64,000 nucleotides of DNA, from NCBI RefSeq assembly GCF_014650715.1, contig NZ_BMVM01000001.1:124001-188000 (forward strand), read 5' to 3'. Source of the stretch: Streptomyces bluensis (GTDB lineage: Bacteria; Actinomycetota; Actinomycetes; Streptomycetales; Streptomycetaceae). Position numbers and translations under genes: made by a program. Shown here piece by piece: positions 34,524 through 42,995 of the stretch (position 1 is the stretch's first letter; every line of letters starts with the position of its first letter). The notes under the pieces are model-generated. The model saw nothing but the letters and a program-made list of their open reading frames with translations. It was not told the DNA's origin and ran no database searches.

Positions 34524-35798
34524 TCAGTTGCGCACACGGGCGGCCTGTCCCAGCCAGGCGAGGCTGGGTTTGGGGCGGCGCTCGAAGGTCTCGCGATCGA
34601 CCTCGACCAGGCCGAACGTCGGCTCCCAGTGGCCCCACTCGTAGTTGTCCAGCAGGCTCCAGTGCAGGTAGCCGCGGACGTCCGCGCCATCGGCGATCGC
34701 CGCCTCCAGGTGCCTCAGGGCCTCGCCGGTGTAGGCGATCCGGCGAGTGTCGTCCCGGGTGGCGATGCCGTTCTCGGTGACCAGGATCGGCATGCCGCCG
34801 GTGACCTCGGCAGTGTGCCGCACGGCGATGCCCAGGGCGTCCGGCCGGTAGGCGGTGCCCACCAGCGTGTTGTCCGGATGCTGCGGATGGGGCTCGATGC
34901 CGTCCGGACCGACCCACTGACTGGAGTACGACTGCACGCCCACGAAGTCGTCGCCGCGCGCCCCCTCCAGGTAAAGGTCCTCCCAGATGTACTCCAGTTC
35001 CCGCTTCTTCTCCTCGGCCCCCGGGCGTGCGACGAAGGCACGGTTGGCGACCGTCCAGCCGACCTTGGCACCGGTACGCTCGCGCAGCACCTCCCGGGCG
35101 GCGTGGTGCGCCTCGACCAGCCGCTCACCGATCTTCACGTCGGGGGCCGGCAGCTGGGGCCGCGGGCCCTCCGTGTCGACGGTGGGGCTCTGCCACTCCC
35201 CGGCCGCCTGCTGGTTCTCCCCGGCCTGGTTCTGCATGGTCTCGTTCTGCGTGGCCTGGTTCTGCATGGCCTGGTTCTGCATGGCCTGGTTCTGCATGGC
35301 CTGGGCCATGCCGACCATGATGGCCAGCATGTTCGGCTCGTTCATGGTGACGACCCACTCGACTCCGTCGAGGATCGGGGACACCGCCGCGGCGTACGCC
35401 CGGAACCGCTCGACGGCGCGGTCGCCGACCCAGCCTCCTTCCTGGGCGAACCAGAGCGGGCTGGTGAAGTGGTGCAGGGTCACGACCGGCGTGAGGCCGA
35501 GCTCGAAGGCCGTGTCGATCATCCGCCGGTAGTGGGCGAGCTCCGCCCGCGAGACCATTCCGGGGACAGGCTCGATCCGGGCCCATTCGACGCCGAAGCG
35601 GTAGGCGCCCAGGCCGGCGTCGGCGAGCAGTTGCATGTCCTCGCGGTACCGGTGGTAGCTGTCGCACGCGTCGCCGCTGCGCTCCATACCCGGCATGCGT
35701 CCCTCGCTCGCCCAGAAGTCGCTGCCCAGGTTGTTGCCCTCGATCTGGTGCGGTGCGGTGGAGGCGCCCCAGAGGAATCCGGGAGCGAGTTCGGTCAT
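34524..35798 (-). CDS. GH1 beta-glucosidase with MQNQA repeat insertion
   Basis: A 424-residue retaining beta-glycosidase. The N-terminus FLWGASTAPHQIEGNNLGSD is diagnostic for GH1. The acid/base Glu is in WVVTMNEPNMLAIMV near residue 153, the nucleophile Glu in ILVTENGIAT near residue 342, and the sugar-binding end is GYLHWSLLDNYEWGHWEPTF. Right after the acid/base strand, at about residues 165-195, is an unusual run of five-residue repeats (QAMQN x3, then QATQN, ETMQN). It is encoded by a 15-bp tandem repeat, where other GH1 enzymes have an ordered loop. It is the first gene of the minus-strand glycoside operon, with the shared TetR-type motif upstream, and is cytoplasmic. Confidence 0.93.
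   Translation of the reverse strand: MTELAPGFLWGASTAPHQIEGNNLGSDFWASEGRMPGMERSGDACDSYHRYREDMQLLADAGLGAYRFGVEWARIEPVPGMVSRAELAHYRRMIDTAFELGLTPVVTLHHFTSPLWFAQEGGWVGDRAVERFRAYAAAVSPILDGVEWVVTMNEPNMLAIMVGMAQAMQNQAMQNQAMQNQATQNETMQNQAGENQQAAGEWQSPTVDTEGPRPQLPAPDVKIGERLVEAHHAAREVLRERTGAKVGWTVANRAFVARPGAEEKKRELEYIWEDLYLEGARGDDFVGVQSYSSQWVGPDGIEPHPQHPDNTLVGTAYRPDALGIAVRHTAEVTGGMPILVTENGIATRDDTRRIAYTGEALRHLEAAIADGADVRGYLHWSLLDNYEWGHWEPTFGLVEVDRETFERRPKPSLAWLGQAARVRN
35223..35297. repeat. 15-bp minisatellite inside GH1 gene
   Basis: Five tandem 15-bp units with plus-strand consensus GGCCTGGTTCTGCAT. Four are identical; the second differs at three positions. A partial sixth unit follows. Because the unit is a multiple of three, the repeat keeps frame and encodes a Gln/Met/Asn-rich pentapeptide run in the enzyme. 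Confidence 0.92.
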
Positions 35799-36250
35799 CG
35801 TCGACTGCCTTCCTGAGAGTCGGTCATGACGGCCTGACCTGTGCTGCTCGGGCCGATGAACACCAACCCTTACCAGACGGTTGGTTTTCGCTCGAAACCT
35901 AGGCCGGGATCCTGAACCTGGGAAGGTTGCTGTTCGGCTTCGTAATCAGAGCGTTACGTGATGGCGGATCACGCGAGAGCGGAGGCCGGCGCCGCGGGCT
36001 TTGTCGCGTCGGCTCGGCCGCCTGCTCGCAGCCATCGGCAGGCATCCCTGCCCGCCCGCGAGGCAGCCCTTACCGGTCATGGCGGAAGCCGTTGCGCGTG
36101 CTGTTCGCCACGACGGCCAAGCCGATGGCCACCGCGCAGGAATCCAGCGACGGGAACACAGGCGCTGGGCGGCAACCTTGGTGGCCCGTCGGACGACTAC
36201 GGCATGGAGAACTGACGATCAGCATCCGACGGACGAAAAGTGAGGCGAGG
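35799..36250. other. Divergent control region of GH1 operon and pectate lyase
   Basis: A 450-bp gap with no protein-coding match. Close to the GH1 start it holds an inverted repeat ACCAACC-N10-GGTTGGT (35862-35885), inside which lies the TACCAGACGGTTGG motif (own entry). The remainder, up to the pectate lyase ATG, shows no obvious operator. Confidence 0.6.
35871..35884. promoter_or_regulatory. Shared glycoside-locus motif, copy 2
   Basis: TACCAGACGGTTGG, 73 bp upstream of the GH1 start, matches 12 of 14 bases of the site in front of the tetR gene at the other end of the locus. It is a candidate operator for that TetR protein. Confidence 0.6.
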
Positions 36251-37354
36251 ATGACACGAGCAGTCGGACGGCGACTCTATGCGGCACTGGCGACGGTGGC
36301 CCTGGCGGCCGCGACCGGCGCGGTTCTGCCGACGCCCGCGGCATCGGCGGCCGCCGGCAGTGCCACGGGTTACGCGACCCAGAACGGTGGCACCACCGGC
36401 GGCGCGGGCGGGCAGACCGTACGGGCCACCACGGGAACCGCGATCCATGCGGCACTGTGCGGCCGGGCCAGCAGCAGCACCCCGATCACCATCGAGGTCG
36501 AGGGGACCATCAACCACGGCAACACTAGCAAGGTGTCGGGCGACAGCTGCAACACCGCCGCAGGCGTGATCGAGCTCAAGCAGATCAGCAACGTCACCAT
36601 CATCGGCGTCGGCAGCGGAGCCGTCTTCGACCAGTTGGGTATCCACATTCGCGAAGCCAGCAACATCATCATCCGGAACGTGACAGTCCGGAATGTCAAG
36701 AAGTCAGGCTCGCCCACGTCCAACGGTGGCGACGCCATCGGCATGGAGAGGAACGTCCGCAACGTCTGGGTCGATCACGCCACCCTTGAGGCATCGGGCG
36801 GGGAGGCGGAAGGGTTCGACGGCCTCTTCGACATGAAGGACAACACCCAGTACGTGACCCTGTCCTACAGCATCCTGCGCAACTCGGGTCGCGGCGGCCT
36901 CATCGGCTCCAGTGAGAGCGATCTCTCGAACGGCTTCGTCACGTACCACCACAACCTGTACGAGAACATCGACTCCCGCGCGCCCCTGCTGCGCGGCGGC
37001 ACAGCCCACATCTACAACAACTACTACGTGAAGCTCAACGAATCGGGCATCAACTCCCGAGCCGGGGCCCGCGCCAAGGTCGACAACAACTACTTCAAGA
37101 ACTCCAAGGACGTCCTGGGCACCTTCTACACCGACGCCGCCGGGTACTGGCAGGTCAGCGGCAACACCTTCGACAACGTCACCTGGTCCAGCCCCAGCAG
37201 TGAGAACAATCCCGCCGGGCCCGACCCGAAGTCCAACACCACCGTGAGCATCCCCTACGCCTACAGCCTCGACGGGACCGGCTGCGTGCCCAACATCGTG
37301 AGCCGGACAGCGGGTGCCAACAAAGGACTTCAAGAATCCAATGGCAGCTGCTGA
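36251..37354 (+). CDS. Secreted pectate lyase, PL1
   Basis: Cleaves de-esterified pectin by beta-elimination outside the cell. The 367-residue protein starts at ATG 36251 (GGCGAGG upstream), with a long signal peptide ending near ASAAAG. The right-handed beta-helix carries the PL1 signature: the Ca-binding/Asp region NGGDAIGMERNVRNVWVDHA, then FDGLFDMKDNTQYVTLSYSI and the catalytic Arg region YENIDSRAPLLRGGTAHIYN, then NYY, with the vWiDH-type strand VWVDHATL. There is no binding module. It is divergent from the GH1-GH78 locus, suggesting a joint role in plant-wall or pectin side-chain use, with rhamnose from rhamnogalacturonan as a plausible link. Confidence 0.94.
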   Translation: MTRAVGRRLYAALATVALAAATGAVLPTPAASAAAGSATGYATQNGGTTGGAGGQTVRATTGTAIHAALCGRASSSTPITIEVEGTINHGNTSKVSGDSCNTAAGVIELKQISNVTIIGVGSGAVFDQLGIHIREASNIIIRNVTVRNVKKSGSPTSNGGDAIGMERNVRNVWVDHATLEASGGEAEGFDGLFDMKDNTQYVTLSYSILRNSGRGGLIGSSESDLSNGFVTYHHNLYENIDSRAPLLRGGTAHIYNNYYVKLNESGINSRAGARAKVDNNYFKNSKDVLGTFYTDAAGYWQVSGNTFDNVTWSSPSSENNPAGPDPKSNTTVSIPYAYSLDGTGCVPNIVSRTAGANKGLQESNGSC

Positions 37355-37369
37355 GGCCCTCTCTCGGCA

Positions 37370-38275
37370 CTAGGTGTGTTGTTCGGGCAGGCTGGTGACG
37401 CGGCCGGCTTTCGGTTCGGCGGAGGTGAAGTCGTACGGGGCCCAGTCCGCGACCCGGCGGTACCCGAGCCGCTCGTAGAGGGCATTGCTGGTGGGGTTGC
37501 CCGCGTCCGTGAACAGCACGACCTCCGTGGCGCCCGCGGCGAGCGCGGCCCGGCTCACCTCGGCCGTCACGGCGGCCGCGTAGCCGCGGCCACGGAGGTG
37601 GGCCGGGGTGTAGACGGGATCCACCCGGACCATGCCGGCGACCATCGGGTTCGCACCCGCCATGGAGACGGGGGTGCCGTCGGGGTTCTCCCAGAAGGTG
37701 TAGTGCTTCTCGGCGAAGCGGGTGCTGTTCCAGGAGTCGGCGTTGATGGTGACGGTCTCCCCGAGGTCTGCGGCGAGTTCACGGCACCAGCGCATGAGGT
37801 GCTCGCGGTCCTGCTCGCCCACGAGTCGGCTCCTGCCGTCCGGGGGCGGAGTCGGCGGGGTGAGGGTGCTGAGGCGGTACAGGTGCATCCGGACGCGCAG
37901 CGTGGGCGTGGCGCCAGTGTGCCGCTGCCATGCCTCGGCGAACGCGGTGGCGGTGTCGTGGTCCGCAGTCACGCCGGAGAGGGCGTGGCCGAGACCAGTC
38001 AGATGAGCGGCGAGCGCGTCGGCCCGCTCGGGGGACAGCAGGGTGAGGGTCAGCCGACGGGTCGGTGGAAGGTAGAAGATCGCCTGGACCTCGCCGTCCG
38101 ACTCCAGTCGGCCGAAGAGCACGGTTCCGGGGTCGAACGCGTCTGGGCGGGTCCTCCATTTCTCGATCACGGTGAGCGGAGTGTTGTGCAACGCGGGGCG
38201 CGAGCGGAGGAAGTCTCCGGCGCGGGCGAGGAAGTCGTCGATGTCTTCGGTGAGGTGCCAGGCATCCAGGCGCAT
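37370..38275 (-). CDS. GNAT family N-acetyltransferase
   Basis: A 301-residue cytoplasmic acetyltransferase. The N-terminal half (DIDDFLARAGDFLRSRPALH, TVLFGRLESDGEVQAIFYLP) is a degenerate GNAT-like unit. The C-terminal half is a complete one: MVRVDPVYTPAHLRGRGYAA, then AVTAEVSRAALAAGATEVVL, with the acetyl-CoA loop RGRGYA. FTDAGNPTSNALYERLGYRR completes it. Twin-GNAT proteins of this size are common in Streptomyces. It converges on the pectate lyase with a 15-bp gap, so any terminator must overlap coding ends. Substrate unknown. Confidence 0.87.
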   Translation of the reverse strand: MRLDAWHLTEDIDDFLARAGDFLRSRPALHNTPLTVIEKWRTRPDAFDPGTVLFGRLESDGEVQAIFYLPPTRRLTLTLLSPERADALAAHLTGLGHALSGVTADHDTATAFAEAWQRHTGATPTLRVRMHLYRLSTLTPPTPPPDGRSRLVGEQDREHLMRWCRELAADLGETVTINADSWNSTRFAEKHYTFWENPDGTPVSMAGANPMVAGMVRVDPVYTPAHLRGRGYAAAVTAEVSRAALAAGATEVVLFTDAGNPTSNALYERLGYRRVADWAPYDFTSAEPKAGRVTSLPEQHT

Positions 38276-38712
38276 GCTTCATGATCCCGTATTGACTCGA
38301 CTCCGGGGAACAGATACTCGAAGCGAGCCGCCGTGGTCACGGTTGCCCTCGGCCGTGCACCGCCTCTGCACGCATCATCGCGGTGCCACTGGACGGCAGG
38401 GCACGGACGAGGTCAACGGTTCCGGCCGCGGCCGGAGTCCTCACCGCGGCTTCGGCGCACCGGATCCGAGTCAGTAGGTCGCCGTCGGCCAGCCAGCGGC
38501 CCTCACACCGTTCCCTCAGAGGCAAGGCGACTGCCGCGGCCGCGGCCAGCGCCGCACCCGAGGGCTCGGCGAGAGCAGGTGCGCTGGGACGGCGAGAAAC
38601 GTCGGCTCGGGCACGGAGTCGCCGCACTCGGTCCACGCTCTCGCTGGAGCGGTGGGAAGCGTTGCCCGGTCGGTGGCGTCCATGTCGCTGCCGTCACCAC
38701 GTGGAAACTCGC
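38276..38712. other. Intergenic, no gene supported
   Basis: About 440 bp between the GNAT and TerD-like genes. The TerD-like frame stays open back to 38383, but this part is Arg/Ala/Ser-rich and lacks a ribosome site. I treat it as non-coding or promoter DNA. Confidence 0.45.
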
Positions 38713-40950
38713 ATGCAGCGGTACGCACACCTCTGGGACCATCCGGGCATGGGTCAGAGTCTCGAACCGCTGGTCATCCGGCACACACACCGTCTGCCTT
38801 CCCTCGCGGGAGCCGCCGGAGCGGGCGACGTAGCGGCACGGCAGTTGGACGCCGCGCTGATGTCCGTGGGCTTCAAGCTGTCGGCGGATCTGCTGGAGCA
38901 CCTGTCCGGGCTGTCCGAGAGCACGGTCGTCGACACCGCCGTCACCACGCTGGCCACGGTCCGCGAGATGGTCGGCGACCACGTCCAGCACAACGCCTAC
39001 TTCGTCGACTTCCCGGCGAACGTTCCCGATACGTTCGACTTCTGGATGCGGTGCATCGCCGAGGCCCTCACCGACGACACGGCCCGGGCCGGAACGCTCG
39101 ACCAGCTCCGTACCGGTGTGGTGGACCTGCTGACGCTGCCGTCGTACGGCGCCTACCAGCACACCTACGCCGAGATGCTCGCCCACCACAGCGAGCTGAT
39201 CGCCGCGGCGGGCGACCGCATGACGGTGCTGCACCTGGGTGATGACCTGGACTCCGAGGTCACCGCCCTGTATCTCGCCCTGGCCGGCAGCAGCACACCT
39301 TTGAGCCAGGACGACCTCGGCGACCTCACGGCTCTCGCCAGGGCTTGCGTGCACGGTCCTCAGCCGGAGGCGATCCCCATCCGGGAGAACCGCGCGATCG
39401 TCAACCAGGCCCGTGTGAGCGTCGGCGCACAGCCGCTGCTGGACACCGTCACCGATGTGCTGCGCCTGGCCTGCGCGCTGTCGGGCGGCGATGTGTCCCT
39501 GCGGGAGCCGACGCGGTTCGGGGCGCTGTCCCGCCGGGTCCGCCGCGCCCTGCTCGCAGGCCTCGACGCCGTCGTCGCCGCGGCGCCCGCCAGGCTCGCC
39601 GATGTCCGTCCCCACCGCGAGGCATGGAAGCGCCTCGGCGAGCGGCTCCACCCGCACGAGTACCCGCGGTGGCCGTACGCCGCCGACGTGTTCGTGGTCG
39701 CACGGGGCGAGAAGCGGGCGCAGTCCTTCGACGGCCGGGCCGAGGAACTGCTCGGCACCAACGACGTCACCGGCACGGCGACGCTGCTGAAATCCGCTCC
39801 TGGCAAGCTGCTGCGCTCCTTGGACCATCTGCTGCGCTCGGCGGCCACCGACGGCGAGCGGGAGGCGGTCGTCGCCGCCGTCGAAGAGGTCGTGCACCAG
39901 GTCTCCGGGCGGGTCGTGCTGTCGGTCCGCGAGCACTTCCACAACCGCGGCGAACACAACCGGAGCGAATCCAGCCAGGGCGAAGACGCCGGTGAACGCC
40001 GGGTCTTCGTCAACCGCCTCGGTCGTGCTTGGGTCACGTCCGATGACCGCCCGCCGGTGCCGCCCGCCGAGCGTCAGCGGGTCCTGGCCGTACTCGACGC
40101 CGAGATACGCCGTCGTCTGCCCGCTGCCGGGCATCTGCTCATCGATCCGAACGTGCTCGACGTCGCTCTCCCGCTCAGCGGCAAAGCGACCGCGTCCGGG
40201 CTGGGCGTGCTGCCGCGCGGCTCAGTGTCGCCGGTCGACGGCGAGCTGCTGCGCTTCTTCGTGTACTGGAAACAGAGCCGCCACCGCACCGACTACGACC
40301 TGTCGGCGCTCATGCTGGACGCCCGCTACAAGACCGTCTGCTGGCTGTCGTACACGTCGCTCACCGAGGTCGAGGGCGAACACTCCGGCGACATCACGGA
40401 CGCGCCCGACGGTGCCTCGGAGTTCATCAACCTGCGTCTGGGGGCCGTGCGCGGGAGGTTCATCGTGCCCCAGGTCAACATCTTCTCCGGAGAGGGGTTC
40501 GAGGAGGTCGAGGAGTCGTTCTTCGGGTTCATGCTGCGCGAGGCCGAGCAGCAGGGCCGCCCGTTCGAACCGCGTACCGTGCGCATGAAGTCGGAGCTGC
40601 GTGGTCCGGGCAAGGTCGCGCTGCCGCTGGTGTTCCTGCGCGGACCTGACGGCCGGTGGCGCGCCAAATGGCTGCACCTCTACCTCAAGGGCGCCCCGAC
40701 GGCCAACCGCGTCGAGGGCAACCAGGTGTCCGTCGCGCGGCTGCTGCGCGGCATCGTCGAGCGCGACCAGCTCACGGTGCGGTACCTCACCGGCCTGATG
40801 ACCGACGACGCCACCGGCATGACCCTGTGGGACGGCACGACGGTCCCGGACGAGCCCGTCACCTACATCGGTCTGCAACGCCCCGACGGTCTGCACCCGG
40901 AGTCCCGCGTCATCACCCCGGAAAATCTGCGCGACCTGATCCCGGACTGA
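38713..40950 (+). CDS. Large TerD-like domain protein, unknown function
   Basis: A 745-residue cytoplasmic protein (ATG 38713; ATG 38749 is an alternative). Residues 1-520 are helical and unassigned (SVGFKLSADLLEHLSGLSES, AYFVDFPANVPDTFDFWMRC). The last 200 residues resemble a TerD/tellurium-resistance fold: LRFFVYWKQSRHRTDYDLSA, then LMLDARYKTVCWLSY, then HSGDITDAPDGASEFINLRL and VPQVNIFSGEGFEEVEESFF, then GFM. That is the hwxq...DLDLs...HsGD...gasEfi.ldl pattern of calcium-binding TerD proteins. The layout recalls the MXAN_6230/SCO0854-type proteins, without a visible RING end. A bidirectional terminator follows. Role unknown; stress or predation-defence modules use such domains. Confidence 0.7.
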   Translation: MQRYAHLWDHPGMGQSLEPLVIRHTHRLPSLAGAAGAGDVAARQLDAALMSVGFKLSADLLEHLSGLSESTVVDTAVTTLATVREMVGDHVQHNAYFVDFPANVPDTFDFWMRCIAEALTDDTARAGTLDQLRTGVVDLLTLPSYGAYQHTYAEMLAHHSELIAAAGDRMTVLHLGDDLDSEVTALYLALAGSSTPLSQDDLGDLTALARACVHGPQPEAIPIRENRAIVNQARVSVGAQPLLDTVTDVLRLACALSGGDVSLREPTRFGALSRRVRRALLAGLDAVVAAAPARLADVRPHREAWKRLGERLHPHEYPRWPYAADVFVVARGEKRAQSFDGRAEELLGTNDVTGTATLLKSAPGKLLRSLDHLLRSAATDGEREAVVAAVEEVVHQVSGRVVLSVREHFHNRGEHNRSESSQGEDAGERRVFVNRLGRAWVTSDDRPPVPPAERQRVLAVLDAEIRRRLPAAGHLLIDPNVLDVALPLSGKATASGLGVLPRGSVSPVDGELLRFFVYWKQSRHRTDYDLSALMLDARYKTVCWLSYTSLTEVEGEHSGDITDAPDGASEFINLRLGAVRGRFIVPQVNIFSGEGFEEVEESFFGFMLREAEQQGRPFEPRTVRMKSELRGPGKVALPLVFLRGPDGRWRAKWLHLYLKGAPTANRVEGNQVSVARLLRGIVERDQLTVRYLTGLMTDDATGMTLWDGTTVPDEPVTYIGLQRPDGLHPESRVITPENLRDLIPD

Positions 40951-41048
40951 CTGCTACGGTTGGCCATGGCGAGGCCATGAACGGGGCTTCCTTCTACAGA
41001 CTCTCTATCTGACGCTAGTTCCGTCGCTCTCCTCGCCCTCGACATGGC

Positions 41049-41083
41049 AAAGGGGAGGCTCCCCAGGTGGGCGCCTCCCCTTT
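41049..41083. terminator. Bidirectional hairpin terminator
   Basis: An 11-bp perfect stem AAAGGGGAGGC / GCCTCCCCTTT with a 13-base loop lies between two convergent genes. It ends in TTT on one strand and, read from the other side, also in TTT, so it can stop both the TerD-like and FemX transcripts. Confidence 0.9.
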
Positions 41084-42210
41084 CACCTGCGCCCGAGGTA
41101 GATCCCCAACGCCTGCTGCAGCACCTTGCCCTGGGTGCCCACCGGCAGTTCCCACTCCCCGAGGTACTCCACGGCCCGGCCGCCGGTCCCCGTCTTGAAC
41201 AGGAGTCGGCCGAGCAGGCGGTCCGCCGTGAGGGCGGGGGTGATGGAGCGCAGGTCGTACATGTCGGCGCCCGCCGCCCGCGCGTCACACAGCATGCGCC
41301 ACAACAGCAGGCTGCTGGGCCGTAGTTGGCGCCCTCGGCGGCCGGACGCGGCGTACGAGTGCCAGGCTCGGGAGCCGACGCTGAGCATGAGGGCCGCGGA
41401 GAGCACCTCGCCGTCGTCGTGGGCGAGGTAGAGGCGGAGCCGGTCGTCGTCCTCGGCGTTCAGGGCCTTCCACATGCGCCGGAAGTAGTCCAACGGGCGG
41501 GCCTTGAAGCCGTCGTGGGCAGCGGTCGCGGTGTACAGGCGGTGGAACTCGGGCAGGTCGGAGGCCGAGCCCCGCGAGATGCGGACGCCTGCCGTCTCGG
41601 CCGTACGCAAGGACTGTTCCCAATGCGGTGCGAGGGCACCGCGCAGGTCGTCCACCGAGCGCCCCGCCAACGGGATGTGGCAGCCGTAGCGCGGCTGGCC
41701 GAGGCCGAAACCGCTGCCGTCGTCCTCCTCGCACGGCCGCCACCCGAGCCGTCGCAGCCGCTCCGCGGCGTCGAGCGCGAATCCGTCGATGCCGGCCGCG
41801 GGCAGATCGTGCAGATGACGTACGTCGGGGGCGGCGATGCCCGCCGCCACGGTGGCCGCGTCCCAGTGACGTACGACCAGGGGTGGCCCGATCCTCACCG
41901 AGAACGCCCCGATCCGCTTCAGATGGGCGACGAGCGGGTCCAGCCATCTCTCCAGGCGAGGGGCCCGCCAGTCGATCGCGGGTCCATCGGGAAGGTACGC
42001 GAGGAAGCGCCGTATCCCGGGCAGCGGCCGGTACAGGACGAGCGCCGCCGCGACCATCGCCTCGCCCTCGAACCAGCCGACGCTCTCGGGAAGCCAGTCA
42101 GGCTTCACGTCGCCCCACTCGGGGATCTGGAGATGACTCGCGTCGGGAGACAGCCGGAGGTGGGCCAGATGGTCCTTGCGCGTGATCTCCCGCACGTACA
42201 GGCTGGTCAT
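41083..42210 (-). CDS. femX: FemX-type peptidoglycan bridge aminoacyltransferase
   Basis: Adds the first bridge amino acid (Gly in Streptomyces) to lipid II from aminoacyl-tRNA. The 375-residue protein has two GNAT-like halves. The N-terminal part contains ASHLQIPEWGDVKPDWLPES, then VGWFEGEAMVAAALVLYRPL. A central region is RLRRLGWRP, then RYGCHIPLAG. The C-terminal FemAB half runs HWEQSLRTAETAGVRISRGS, LYTATAAHDGFKARPLDYFR and RLYLAHDDGEVLSAALMLSV, ending LLFKTGTGGRAVEYLGEWEL, where the FK-x-G-x-GG block is characteristic. Size and order fit the actinobacterial FemX group. The gene symbol is by similarity; orthology to a specific femX is not proven. Confidence 0.82.
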   Translation of the reverse strand: MTSLYVREITRKDHLAHLRLSPDASHLQIPEWGDVKPDWLPESVGWFEGEAMVAAALVLYRPLPGIRRFLAYLPDGPAIDWRAPRLERWLDPLVAHLKRIGAFSVRIGPPLVVRHWDAATVAAGIAAPDVRHLHDLPAAGIDGFALDAAERLRRLGWRPCEEDDGSGFGLGQPRYGCHIPLAGRSVDDLRGALAPHWEQSLRTAETAGVRISRGSASDLPEFHRLYTATAAHDGFKARPLDYFRRMWKALNAEDDDRLRLYLAHDDGEVLSAALMLSVGSRAWHSYAASGRRGRQLRPSSLLLWRMLCDARAAGADMYDLRSITPALTADRLLGRLLFKTGTGGRAVEYLGEWELPVGTQGKVLQQALGIYLGRR

Positions 42211-42440
42211 GGGTCGGTACTCCTGTTCGGGGCGGCCACCCCAAGCCCGGGATCACCGGACGGGTCACGCGTTCACCGCAGTGAACTGCTGCCGCCCGCT
42301 CCCCGTATCCCAGTCGGGCTCGGTGTACGAGAGGGGCAGTACAGGCGAACGGTCGCCGACGTACACCCGAACTCCGCCTTCCGGCAGTTCCCGGCCTTCG
42401 GCCGGCCGAAGTGAGCGGCCTGCCCCGATGTTCCGGGTGG

Positions 42441-42902
42441 TCACACACTCATGCCGTAGCCCAGTTCCTCGGCTCCGACGTGCCAGAAGGAGTTCTCGTC
42501 GGCAACGGCCTCGGCGTCAAGCGCCCCGAATCGTTCCAGCAACGCCTCAGTGAGCGCCTCGGCGGCTTGCTCGGCCAGGTCCACGGCCTCGGCGTCGCCC
42601 AGACCGTCGCCGGGCCCCTCATATGCGTCAGCCTCAGCGGCGGCCTCCTCATAGGCGCGGTTGAAGGCGATGAACGCCTCAACGCTGGAGTTCAGCAGGT
42701 GGGGAACGCCGTCCTCCGACAGGCACCACAGCGAGCCGTCGTCACGCCGCACGCCGAGCGCGCTCAGCCCCGGGTCGACCGCGACCAGGGCGTACCGCGC
42801 ACCGTCGACCGTGCGTTCTGTAAAAGGGAGGTCCTGCCATGCCCCGGGGTAGGGGCAGCGAGCACATCCGGCCAAGAGTGAGGCGAGCTCCGCGTCGTTC
42901 AT
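42441..42902 (-). CDS. SUKH-4-like (Smi1/Knr4-related) protein
   Basis: A 153-residue cytoplasmic protein starting MNDAELASLLAGCARCPYPG. The core FVAVDPGL-like segment (ARYALVAVDPGLSALGVRRD, then DGSLWCLSEDGVPHLLNSSV and EAFIAFNRAYEEAAAE) matches the SUKH-4 immunity-type fold. In that fold a hydrophobic strand precedes DDGSVW and a helix has N(S)SVEAF. SUKH proteins protect against contact-delivered or colicin-like nucleases and usually sit beside a toxin. None is present here, so it is an orphan or a domesticated copy. An acidic Glu/Ala-rich stretch follows the core. Confidence 0.65.
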   Translation of the reverse strand: MNDAELASLLAGCARCPYPGAWQDLPFTERTVDGARYALVAVDPGLSALGVRRDDGSLWCLSEDGVPHLLNSSVEAFIAFNRAYEEAAAEADAYEGPGDGLGDAEAVDLAEQAAEALTEALLERFGALDAEAVADENSFWHVGAEELGYGMSV

Positions 42903-42995
42903 GTCGAGAACCTAGCCCGCGTCGCCGGCACTCACCCAAGCGGGTGAGCCCCGAGCGCCGCGGCAAACGCCGAGGCCGCCGGTATTGCCGCCCCC

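Noticed and set aside
35223..35297. CRISPR-like array
   Set aside because: The 15-bp units are contiguous, without spacers, and maintain the GH1 reading frame.
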